Positions 10,362 to 17,847 of a stretch of DNA of 36,168 nt are shown here, one piece after another. The position numbers and the translations under genes were made by a program. Position 1 is the stretch's first letter. Each line of letters starts with the position of its first letter. This stretch comes from an uncultured Alphaproteobacteria bacterium (lineage in GTDB: Bacteria; Pseudomonadota; Alphaproteobacteria; Caulobacterales; Parvularculaceae). Where the stretch lies: contig CADEDN010000035.1 of NCBI GenBank assembly GCA_902826095.1, positions 1 through 36,168 on the forward strand, read 5' to 3'. The notes beneath the pieces were generated by a model. The model was not told the origin of the DNA and ran no database searches. It was given only the letters and a program-made list of their open reading frames with translations.

Positions 10362-11402
10362 CTATTCGACTCCGGCGACCCAGCCGATGCAGGAGGCGAC
10401 GTCGTTCAGCGCATGTTCGCCGAGGCAGAATGCTTCCTCGTAGGGCGCGCGCGTCGCCGCAATGCATTGCTTCAGCGTCAGCTGGGCGAAGGACAGACAG
10501 GAATTCGACCGGTCGTTCTTGGCGTATACGGAGACGGTCTTGTCATTGACGCCGCTGACCGCATAGCGCGCCGCCAGATTCATCACCCGGTTCATGATCA
10601 CTTGCGCGTTGGGCTCGCTCATATTGCCGGCGCCGGCGCTCTTGCCCCATTCCGGGTTCCATGCGCCGTCGCCGCTGGTGAGACTTGGCGCGGTTACGCC
10701 TTTCTCGGTCGTCGAAGCCAGCGACGGCGCCGTCGCCGACGGACGGGCGCGGGCGTAGGATTCGGCGTCGCTAAGACGCGACGAACTCGGCGGTATCTTG
10801 GCGACGCCCCACTTGGTTTTCTGCATGGCGTAGGCTTGTTCCTTGAACGCCTCGCCAAGCGTCGTGAAGCGCGCCGTGTCCTGCATGGTCATGGCGAGGA
10901 CGCGCGACATCGCTTCGTCAGCGCCCTCAAGCTGGCGCGGATAGGCGGGGTCTGCGGCGAGCTTGGCGAAGAATGCGTCCGCCCCGGCAAGGCCGTTCTT
11001 TTTCTTCTTGCTGGCGACTTCCTCTTCAAGCGCCTCGCGAAAGGCGGGCGTGTCGGCGGCGACCAGCGCCGCATAGGCGACCCAGCCGGCGGACAAATTC
11101 TGCGCGGAATGCGCGGACAGGCGGCGGTGCGCTTCCCTGGTCGTCTCGGCGCTATTGAAGGGTGTCGCCTCAATCGTCGCGATGTCTTCGCGGAACCGCA
11201 CATAATCCGCGGCGGCCCGTTCGAGCGCCGCGTCGCGGGGCTGGGCGAGCGATTCGGCTGAAACCCCGCTCATCGCGGCGAAGGCGAGGACAGACGCCGC
11301 CGACGCCATGGCGCCGCCGATCCGGCGTGCGGGTCTCGTGGCTTGAAGACTGAATTTCCGGACATTTCCGCGACGTTCGGCCGCCGAAAAGCAACGCAAC
11401 AT
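10362..11402 (-). CDS. Secreted protein of unknown function
   Basis: I do not recognise this 346-residue protein. The chosen ATG (11402) gives a basic N-terminus followed by a hydrophobic stretch (SAASVLAFAAMSGVSAESLA) that looks like a signal peptide with cleavage near residue 52, long for a Sec signal. The mature part is helical and alanine-rich, with a lysine cluster (VASKKKKNG), a Ser/Thr-rich low-complexity middle, and a C-terminal domain with four Cys (NSCLSF, LKQCIAA, AFCLGEH, ASCIGW) that may form two disulfides. An upstream in-frame ATG at 11489 would extend the leader by 29 residues without a better signal. It is divergent from the histidine kinase, and its function is open. Confidence 0.72.
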   Translation of the reverse strand: MLRCFSAAERRGNVRKFSLQATRPARRIGGAMASAASVLAFAAMSGVSAESLAQPRDAALERAAADYVRFREDIATIEATPFNSAETTREAHRRLSAHSAQNLSAGWVAYAALVAADTPAFREALEEEVASKKKKNGLAGADAFFAKLAADPAYPRQLEGADEAMSRVLAMTMQDTARFTTLGEAFKEQAYAMQKTKWGVAKIPPSSSRLSDAESYARARPSATAPSLASTTEKGVTAPSLTSGDGAWNPEWGKSAGAGNMSEPNAQVIMNRVMNLAARYAVSGVNDKTVSVYAKNDRSNSCLSFAQLTLKQCIAATRAPYEEAFCLGEHALNDVASCIGWVAGVE

Positions 11403-11734
11403 AATCCGCTCCCGAAATGTTAGGGGCCCCATCCGAGCCGTCCCGACCAGGCGCTTCCGCCAACAATGGCCGGCGCTTGCCCGACCCAATCTACCCCTCG
11501 CCCATTAACCGGGGTTTCGGGATACTAGCGACATTCGAGCCAAATTCGAGGCGTTTATGATGAGGGAAGGGTTGAAAATTCCACAGGGCGGGCGGCGGCC
11601 GAATCATGGCGCCGTAACGCCGCCGAAAGGATGATTGGTTTCAGTATTTGTTAACCGCATCGCGCCAGAAACGTCAGGAATCGTTAACCGGACTTTCCCG
11701 GACCTTGCCGCGCCTGCCGGGCGGGCCCGGGAGA
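11403..11734. other. 332-bp divergent intergenic region ahead of the histidine kinase
   Basis: The region separates the secreted orphan (leftward) and the histidine kinase (rightward). It contains three TTAACC half-sites at 11505-11510, 11651-11656 and 11684-11689, the last directly preceded by a GANTC site (GAATC, 11678-11682); another GAATC lies near 11600. TTAACC resembles the half-site of the cell-cycle regulator CtrA and GANTC is the CcrM methylation site in Alphaproteobacteria. A full TTAA-N7-TTAA site is not present. No other gene or RNA is visible. Confidence 0.4.
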
Positions 11735-12991
11735 ATGGCCTGCAGGATGCTGATGCGCCTTTCGACCATTCTGAACAGCCTGAAAATGCGGGCCTGCGAC
11801 TGGCTCGGCGGCGCACGCTATTCGGGCGGCGCAACGGCCGCGGTCGCGCTTTTGGAGGCAGACGGCCGCATCATTCGCCTGTCGGACCCGGGCGCGCGCC
11901 TGTTCGCCGAGGCGGACCGCGCCAAGCGGCTGGCGGAGCTGTTCATTGCGGGCGAGCGCGATTTTGTCGAGCGCGCGGTCCGATCCAAGGCGGCGAACAG
12001 GATCGAGGCGCGGGCGCGGCGACCGGGCGGCGTCGCCGCGGATTTCGAGATTTCATTTGAGCGTCGGCCGGACGGCCGATCCGTCGCGCTGATCGTCGAT
12101 CGCAGCGCGGAAAAGCGGGAAGCGCGCCGCCTTCGGCGGGACATCGACCGGGCCGAGGCGGAAGCGGCGGAAGGCGCGGCGATGCTCGCCGATCTCTCCC
12201 ACGAGATGCGCACGCCGCTGAACGCGGTGATCGGGTTCGCCGAAACGATCGAGCGCGAGACCTTTGGTCCAGTCGGCCACGACAATTATACGCAGTATGC
12301 GGAGCATATCCGCATGGCCGGCCGGCACCTCCTCGACCTCGTCAACGTCGTGCTGGACCTTTCGAGGATCGAGGCGGACCGCTTCGCGCTGCAGCGCGTC
12401 GCCGCCGATCCGGCGGCGATCGCCCGCGAATGCGCCGCGATCATGCGACATACCGCGGAGACCGCGCGGCTTCGCCTCACAGCCGATATCGACGCCGATC
12501 TTCCGGAGTGTTTTCTCGATCCGCGCGCGCTGCGGCAAATTCTTCTGAACCTGCTGTCGAATGCGGTGAAGTTCACGTCGGACGGCGAGGTGCGGCTCAT
12601 GGCGCGACGCGACGGCGACGCGCTCGTTTTCACCGTCAAGGACGACGGCGTCGGTATGAGCGCCGAGGCGCTCGCGAAAATCGGCGCCCGGTTCACCAGC
12701 GCGCAGGGCGCGGGCGTTCGCGGTCAGGGCGGCGCGGGCCTCGGCTTGTCGCTCGCGATGTCCCTCGCCGAACTCCATGGCGGGCGCATCGATCTGCAAT
12801 CCGCGCCGGGCGAGGGCCTTACCGCCGTCGTGCGCCTTCCGGTCGTCGCCGCGCCGGAGAGAGACAGCGTCCGCGCGGTTCTCAATCTCAGCAGGGACGA
12901 CGTCCTCGCCGAGCCTCACGCGAAGGCGGCGACCGAACTTGACCGCATCATGGCGGCGCGACGCGCCCGCCTTAACGCCGACGCGGCGTGA
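11735..12991 (+). CDS. Soluble sensor histidine kinase (PleC/DivJ-like core)
   Basis: The 418-residue protein has no clear membrane segment. Residues about 30-115 look PAS-like (VALLEADGRIIRLSDPGARLF), a short coiled coil of Arg/Glu/Ala follows, then a HisKA domain with H156 in DLSHEMRTPLNAVIGFAE. The HATPase domain has N276 in the N-box (LLNLLSNAVKF), DDGVGMS, and a GGAGLGLSLA G2 box. The phrase FGPVGHDNYTQYAEHI after the H-box is typical of alphaproteobacterial kinases related to DivJ and PleC. ATG 11735 is preferred to TTG 11648. There is no cognate response regulator nearby, so it is an orphan kinase. The TTAACC/GANTC motifs upstream hint at cell-cycle control. Confidence 0.87.
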   Translation: MACRMLMRLSTILNSLKMRACDWLGGARYSGGATAAVALLEADGRIIRLSDPGARLFAEADRAKRLAELFIAGERDFVERAVRSKAANRIEARARRPGGVAADFEISFERRPDGRSVALIVDRSAEKREARRLRRDIDRAEAEAAEGAAMLADLSHEMRTPLNAVIGFAETIERETFGPVGHDNYTQYAEHIRMAGRHLLDLVNVVLDLSRIEADRFALQRVAADPAAIARECAAIMRHTAETARLRLTADIDADLPECFLDPRALRQILLNLLSNAVKFTSDGEVRLMARRDGDALVFTVKDDGVGMSAEALAKIGARFTSAQGAGVRGQGGAGLGLSLAMSLAELHGGRIDLQSAPGEGLTAVVRLPVVAAPERDSVRAVLNLSRDDVLAEPHAKAATELDRIMAARRARLNADAA

Positions 12992-13034
12992 CGATCGCGG
13001 TCAAAGGCGCGGCGCGCGCCAGCGGCCCTTCGGC

Positions 13035-13667
13035 CTAATTCCGCTGATCGCTAGCGATTTGCCCGTCAAGCGCCGACAGCCGAAGCGCAAGCGCTAAACG
13101 GTGCGCCGCGGCCGTCAACTGAAACGCGCGCGCCAAGGCGGCGTTCGAAGCGTCAACATCAGCCGACCGTTCGGCCGCGTCGCTCAGGATGATTTCGCCA
13201 AGCGCTTCGAAGGCGCGCTCCAAGGGATCAAGCGATGGACGCCGCGCGCGGCGAGATCCAAGCGCCTCGCGCGCCGTTTGCGCCGCTTGCCGCCAATCGC
13301 CCGCCGGCAGACAGTTGGCCGCGTCGCCGATCGCCGATGCGATGCTCTCCGATTGCGCGGGACGAATTCGATCGAGCGTCTCGGCGAGCGCGATAAATTC
13401 GTCGAGCTGGCGCAGCCCTGGCGCAGCGCGCCCCGAGAGATCGGAAGCGCCGAGCGCGCGACGCGCGGCGATCAGGCGTTGCAGCCGGTCGCCGAAGAGG
13501 GCGGACGTGTCGCCGGCAAAACCCATCGGCAAATTCTTCTTGTGCAATTTGCAATAGAAAAACGCGCCGCGCATGGCGCCATGCGTGTCGCACGCCTTGC
13601 GGCTGCAAACGCGACATTTGCCGTGGGGCGCGTTCTTGCACCCTTCTACAAAGCAACCGCCGGACAT
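13035..13667 (-). CDS. Uncharacterised protein with N-terminal AN1-like zinc cluster
   Basis: The 210-residue product is not a family I can name. Residues 5-42 contain eight potential zinc ligands spaced C-x4-C-x7-C-x2-C-x4-C-x2-H-x9-C-x2-H (C5, C10, C18, C21, C26, H29, C39, H42). The middle C-x2-C-x4-C-x2-H is the spacing seen in AN1-type and related cross-brace zinc fingers, which are mostly eukaryotic. The rest (about 60-210) is predicted helical, rich in Ala, Arg and Leu, without motifs. It diverges from the DUF1491 gene across 121 bp. It may be a small binding or adaptor protein, and nothing in the context gives a partner. Confidence 0.7.
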   Translation of the reverse strand: MSGGCFVEGCKNAPHGKCRVCSRKACDTHGAMRGAFFYCKLHKKNLPMGFAGDTSALFGDRLQRLIAARRALGASDLSGRAAPGLRQLDEFIALAETLDRIRPAQSESIASAIGDAANCLPAGDWRQAAQTAREALGSRRARRPSLDPLERAFEALGEIILSDAAERSADVDASNAALARAFQLTAAAHRLALALRLSALDGQIASDQRN

Positions 13668-13788
13668 GGCCCCTCCAAGGCGAGTTTAGACGCAAAAGCG
13701 CGGCGTTCCCAAGGCGGCTCGCCGCGCATTCGGCGCCGTCCGGCGCGCAGGCTTGATCACCGGCCTCGGCGCCGCCCATGCTGTCTGG

Positions 13789-14112
13789 ATGATCGAGCCC
13801 CGTCTCAAGTCGGAAATCCGCGTCGCCGCGCTTTTGCGGCGGGCGCAAGGGGCGGGCGCGTTCGCCGTCGTCGCCCGTCGCGGCGATCCTGACGCCGGCG
13901 CCATCGCCGTCAAGGCCTATCTTGGATCGTCGAAAGCGCGGCTTTTCGTTGAATCGCGCGACGAGAGCGGCAAGGCGGTCTGGCGGGAGCCGTTCGACGG
14001 CGTCGCCGAAGAAGCGACGGTCGATCAATATCTCGATAAGGAAAGGCGTTTTGATTCCGATCTCTGGATTGTCGAGATCGAGGACAAGGAGGGACGCGGG
14101 TTCCTCGACTGA
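13789..14112 (+). CDS. DUF1491 family protein
   Basis: The 107-residue protein matches the alphaproteobacterial DUF1491 family from memory: an opening IEPRLKSEIRVAALLRRAQ, a central RRGDPDAGAIAVKAY, and an ending RRFDSDLWIVEIEDKEGRG. The family is short, cytosolic and without known function; a role in nucleic-acid or peptidoglycan metabolism has no support here. The ATG at 13789 is chosen over a TTG 12 codons upstream because family members begin close to the EPRLKSEI motif. Its stop is 10 bases from the converging lactonase gene. Confidence 0.82.
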   Translation: MIEPRLKSEIRVAALLRRAQGAGAFAVVARRGDPDAGAIAVKAYLGSSKARLFVESRDESGKAVWREPFDGVAEEATVDQYLDKERRFDSDLWIVEIEDKEGRGFLD

Positions 14113-14122
14113 CGGCGCCCCG

Positions 14123-15001
14123 TCAGTCGAGATAGGCGGGCGCTCTCGGCAGATTTTCAAAGTCGGCGTCTTCATGCTGGATGATGACGCGGGCGCCGCT
14201 CGCCTTCGCAAGCTCCTCAAATTTGGTCATCGACGCCAGGGTCTCGCCCGCGTCGGAATTGAAGGACGGAACCGTCCGCCGCTCGCGCGCTTCGGCGAGA
14301 TGATAGAGATCGCCCGAAAGCAGCACCGGCCCGCTATGCTCAAGGTTGATCAGAAGAACCGAATGGCCGGGCGTGTGGCCCGGCATCGAGACGATGATCA
14401 CCGCGCCGTCGCCAAACACGTCATAACTGTCGGTGAAGGTCGATTTTTTCGCCGCCTCAAGGTCGGCGTAATTGGCGAATGTCTGCGCATCCTTCCGGGC
14501 TTCGTCCCGAAACATGTGCGCGAGTTCCTTCGCATTGACGATGAAGGTCGAGTCCTTGAACAGATTGCCGTTGCCAAGATGGTCGAAATGCGAATGCGAT
14601 ATGGAGAAATATTCAATCGCTTCCGGCGGCACGCCGATCCGCTCAAGCTGGCCTTTCAGCGTTTTTGGAACTTTGAGGGTGAACGGCGCCTCCCTGACGC
14701 CGTCCGGCGCGTCATGAATCGCATCGGGAAGGCCGGCGTCCCAAAGCAGATCCCCCTTGGGATGGCGCGCCAGGTAACAGGTGTCGACGAATTTGTCGGC
14801 GCGGCCGTCATAGGCGCCGCCCCGGTCGAAAATCGAAAGGTCGGCGATGTCGATATGGCCGCAATCGAGCACATAAAGCCGCAGCGCGTCGACTTTCGGC
14901 TCAATCGGCTTGGCCTTTTCCTCTTTCGGCGCCTCGACCGGCGCTTTTGAGCACCCGGCGAACAGGACGCAGGCGAGCGCGAGCAGCACATTGGAACGCA
15001 T
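14123..15001 (-). CDS. Metallo-beta-lactamase-fold lipoprotein, AHL-lactonase-like
   Basis: The 292-residue protein starts with a lipoprotein signal (lipobox FAGC, Cys17). The zinc motif HSHFDH occupies 136-141, with H209 (MPGHTPGHS), D231 (LLSGDLYH) and H276 (IQHEDADF) completing a binuclear site. SMPGHTPGHSVLLI and the Gln-His-Glu-Asp C-terminal motif are typical of the N-acyl-homoserine lactonase (AttM/AiiA) branch, so hydrolysis of a lactone ring outside the cytoplasm is the best guess. Alternative roles as a general esterase are possible. ATG 15001 is preferred because the upstream in-frame codons would bury the lipoprotein signal. It converges on the DUF1491 gene. Confidence 0.84.
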   Translation of the reverse strand: MRSNVLLALACVLFAGCSKAPVEAPKEEKAKPIEPKVDALRLYVLDCGHIDIADLSIFDRGGAYDGRADKFVDTCYLARHPKGDLLWDAGLPDAIHDAPDGVREAPFTLKVPKTLKGQLERIGVPPEAIEYFSISHSHFDHLGNGNLFKDSTFIVNAKELAHMFRDEARKDAQTFANYADLEAAKKSTFTDSYDVFGDGAVIIVSMPGHTPGHSVLLINLEHSGPVLLSGDLYHLAEARERRTVPSFNSDAGETLASMTKFEELAKASGARVIIQHEDADFENLPRAPAYLD

Positions 15002-15114
15002 TGATTGAGGTCTTTCGCCGGTTGTTTTTCGGAAAATCAAGCATAGCAATCAACGCCCCCAGCGCAACCGCGGCGGCGGCAGATCAAGCCCGTCGAAATC
15101 GGCAAAAGCGGGCC

Positions 15115-15143
15115 TTGCGCCCTGGACCCGCCGCCGCTATATC
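15115..15143 (+). promoter_or_regulatory. Putative sigma-70 promoter of the initiator tRNA
   Basis: TTGCGC (15115-15120) and TATATC (15138-15143) are separated by 17 bases, close to the housekeeping consensus and about 65 bases ahead of the tRNA. The following GC-rich stretch fits a stable-RNA leader. Confidence 0.5.
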
Positions 15144-15207
15144 GCCGCTTCCTTCCCGGCGGCGGCGCGTCTTCGCTCCGCGTTTCGCCCGGACGGATCA
15201 TTGTTGG

Positions 15208-15284
<77 letters not shown>

Positions 15285-15532
15285 ACTTTTCAATGACTTA
15301 GCTGATCGGCTTCAGGTCGCGCCCGCGATTGGGAAGCATATTGGAAGCAGTAGGGCGGACAATCTTGTCCGACCAACGCGCAAGCCGACCGCCGGACAAT
15401 TTTCGATTTCGTTAAAAAAACGAATCCGCCCGCGTGATCGCGTGGGAGCCGAAATGGTTGTCACTCGCCGGGAACGCTCTCAAGAATAGAAATCAGGAAT
15501 CACGCATTCGAACGAAATAGGCGGCGGCGAGT
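15285..15532. other. Intergenic region between the tRNA and the DUF262 gene
   Basis: These 248 bases hold two small inverted repeats, CGGACAA-TC-TTGTCCG near 15356-15371 and TTCGTT-AAAAA-AACGAA near 15408-15424, but no gene and no integrase fragment. I did not find a second copy of the tRNA 3' end within the window that would mark an attachment site. The composition is less GC-rich than the chromosome to the left. Confidence 0.4.
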
Positions 15533-17266
15533 ATGGCGCAGCAGGATATTCCGATAAAAGAGTTGGTCGCGAAAATTGAGCGGGGAGAAATTCGATTACC
15601 GGAAATGCAACGCCAATATGTCTGGCGCTCGACCCGCGTCCGCGACCTGCTCGACTCCCTTTATCGAGGCTATCCCTCTGGCACGATCCTGACATGGGAG
15701 ACCGATGAGACCGTCGCGGTCCGGGACTTCGCCGTAAGTCAAGCAGGGGCCAGCAATGGCCGGTTTCAGCTCCTACTTGACGGGCAACAGCGCCTTACCT
15801 CGCTTTCCGCGATCCTTCGCGGGGAGCCCGTTAAGGTCCGAGGTCGCCGGCGGCCGATCGATATCCTCTTCAACCTTGAGCACCCCGAGGACCTCCAAGT
15901 CGTCACCGAGGTCAACGAGGGGGACGCCGTTGACGAAGTGGATGAGCGTGACGACGACGATAACGACGATGACGGCGACGAAGCAGCCGACGCGACGGAA
16001 GGCGAGTTTCAGCAACGTATCGACAAGATGGCGTTCGTCGTGTCTGCGAAGGAACTCGCCACAAGACCGAATTGGGTATCTGTCTCAAAGGTCTTCAAAG
16101 AAAGCAGCGACGCGCCTTTCCTGAAAGCGGCGGGCGTCACGTCGATGGACGATCCGCGATATGACAAATACACTTCACGCCTGAAACAGCTTCGTGGGAT
16201 TGAAGCATACAATTATCGCGTCCACGTTCTTGAGCGCGACAAATCCTATGAGGAAGTCACGGAAATTTTCGTGCGGGTCAATTCGCTGGGCGCGAAGCTG
16301 AGAAGCTCCGACCTCGCGCTTGCGCAAATTACGGCGAAGTGGCGCGACTCGCTCAAAGTGTTTCAGGAATTTGAGGAAGAGAGCGCCGAGGCGGGCTTCC
16401 CGCTCGAGCTCTCCATGCATTTGCGAAACCTCGTTGCCTTCGCTTCCGGCCAATCGCGCTTTCGTGCGGTCGGCGGACTGTCATTGGACCGCATGGAGGC
16501 CGCTTGGAACGAAGCCAAAGAGGGGATGCGTTTTGCGCTGAATTTCCTGCATTCGAACGCCGGCATCGACAGCCCCGCGCTCTTGTCCTCGCCCTTTGTG
16601 GTCATCTTGCTCGCCCAATATGGGCACAAGAAGGACTTCCATCTAACGCCGGACGAAGCCATGCAACTGCGATATTGGACGCTCGCAGCCAACGCCAAAG
16701 GTCGCTACTCGCGCGGGTCATCTGAAACGTTTCTGGATCAGGACCTTGCCGCTCTGCGACGCGGCGGCGATGTGCCCGCCCTCATTCAGCTCCTTAAGAC
16801 GCAAGTCGGTCGTCTTGAGGTATTGCCGAGCGACCTTGAGAACCGAAATAGCCGCAGCGCCTATTTCAAAACGATGTTTCTTGCGTTTCGAGAGGACGGC
16901 GCGACGGATTGGCGCGACCAACTCAAGATTTCCCTGAAGCACAAGGGCGCAAAACACTCCCTGCAATTCCACCATTTATTTCCGCGAGCGGTCTTGCGGC
17001 GCGCAGGCGTTGACCGAATGCGCATCAACGATATCTGCAACCTGTCATTCGTGAGCGGCCGAACAAATCGCAAAATCAGCGACAAGGAACCGCGCGTCTA
17101 TCTCCCGGGCGTCGTGGAAAAACAGGGCGAGCAGGCATTGGCCCGGCAATGCATTCCCGTTTCTGACGATCTTTGGAACGTCGAAAGCTACGCTGACTTT
17201 CTGACGGCGCGCCGGCGGCTTGTCGCCGAAAAGCTCAATCAATTTCTTGGCGAGGCTCCCGAATGA
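15533..17266 (+). CDS. DUF262 plus HNH (GmrSD-like) defence-type nuclease protein
   Basis: The 577-residue protein combines an N-terminal DUF262 domain with a C-terminal HNH-type domain. The DUF262 part shows LPEMQRQYVWRSTRVRDLLDS and the nucleotide-binding DGQQR motif at 83-87. A very acidic linker (mostly Asp/Glu, about 125-157) follows. The C-terminal segment has HHLFP with H480-H481, then N503 in INDICNLSF and N512 in GRTNRKI, the arrangement of DUF1524-like HNH nucleases. The same two domains form the type IV enzyme GmrSD, BrxU and SspE, which use nucleotide hydrolysis to cut modified or foreign DNA. Its stop overlaps the start of an HsdM gene (ATGA), so it was probably part of a restriction locus. 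Which DNA it acts on is unknown. Confidence 0.83.
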   Translation: MAQQDIPIKELVAKIERGEIRLPEMQRQYVWRSTRVRDLLDSLYRGYPSGTILTWETDETVAVRDFAVSQAGASNGRFQLLLDGQQRLTSLSAILRGEPVKVRGRRRPIDILFNLEHPEDLQVVTEVNEGDAVDEVDERDDDDNDDDGDEAADATEGEFQQRIDKMAFVVSAKELATRPNWVSVSKVFKESSDAPFLKAAGVTSMDDPRYDKYTSRLKQLRGIEAYNYRVHVLERDKSYEEVTEIFVRVNSLGAKLRSSDLALAQITAKWRDSLKVFQEFEEESAEAGFPLELSMHLRNLVAFASGQSRFRAVGGLSLDRMEAAWNEAKEGMRFALNFLHSNAGIDSPALLSSPFVVILLAQYGHKKDFHLTPDEAMQLRYWTLAANAKGRYSRGSSETFLDQDLAALRRGGDVPALIQLLKTQVGRLEVLPSDLENRNSRSAYFKTMFLAFREDGATDWRDQLKISLKHKGAKHSLQFHHLFPRAVLRRAGVDRMRINDICNLSFVSGRTNRKISDKEPRVYLPGVVEKQGEQALARQCIPVSDDLWNVESYADFLTARRRLVAEKLNQFLGEAPE

Positions 17267-17847
17267 CAAATGACAAGCCGTATCCGGACGGCGCGGCGCA
17301 GCTTACCGAAAAAGAACTTGGGATTGATCCTGAGACCTTGCGGCAGACTGCCGACAAGCTTCGCGGATCAATTGATGCTGCGGAATATAAGCACGTCGTT
17401 CTTGGTCTCATATTCCTGAAGTACATTTCCGATGCATTCGAAACGCGGCGCGAAGCGCTGAAGGCGGAACTTTCCGCGGATGGGATTAAAGGCGCTGAAG
17501 CGGAGGGGCTTCTTGAGAGCCGTGATGAATACGCAGCGGAAAACGTGTTCTTGGTTCCGCAAGAGGCGCGATGGCCGACCATTCAGGCGAAGGCAGTCGA
17601 TCCGAACATCGCCAAGCTGATCGACGATGCGATGTATGCGATCGAAAAGGAAAATACAAAACTCAAGAACAAGCTTCCGCGTGACTTGGCGCGTCGGGGC
17701 ACTTCGTCAACTGGGGCTCTAAGGCTGTCGGGGATCTTTGAACCGCTCGCGATTTTCGGGGCGAACTGCAAATCCATTCGGTTTGCGAATGAGATCAGCG
17801 CTACGCCGGCAATCCTCGCAATCGGATGGCGAAGCGTGCGACCCTAG
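17263..17847 (+). pseudogene. hsdM: Type I restriction-modification HsdM, N-terminal fragment
   Basis: The reading frame of 194 codons starts in ATGA overlap with the DUF262 gene. Residues about 20-145 match the HsdM N-terminal helical domain: LRGSIDAAEYKHVVLGLIFLKYISDAF, then ENVFLVPQEARW and IAKLIDDAMYAIEKEN, ending at KNKLPRDLAR. Intact HsdM proteins of about 500 residues continue with a SAM-binding DPxxGSGG motif and a catalytic NPPF motif; both are absent here. From about base 17698 the frame continues for some 50 codons with sequence unrelated to HsdM, and its stop overlaps the stop of the converging Rieske gene. No HsdS or HsdR gene is present. The locus is therefore broken and should have no methyltransferase activity. 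Confidence 0.83.

Noticed and set aside
17583-17777. Minus-strand frame (GSKIPDSLRAPVDEVPRR) opposite the HsdM fragment
   Set aside because: It could be part of inserted DNA, but there is no family match, start context or second half, so it is noted only under the junction finding.
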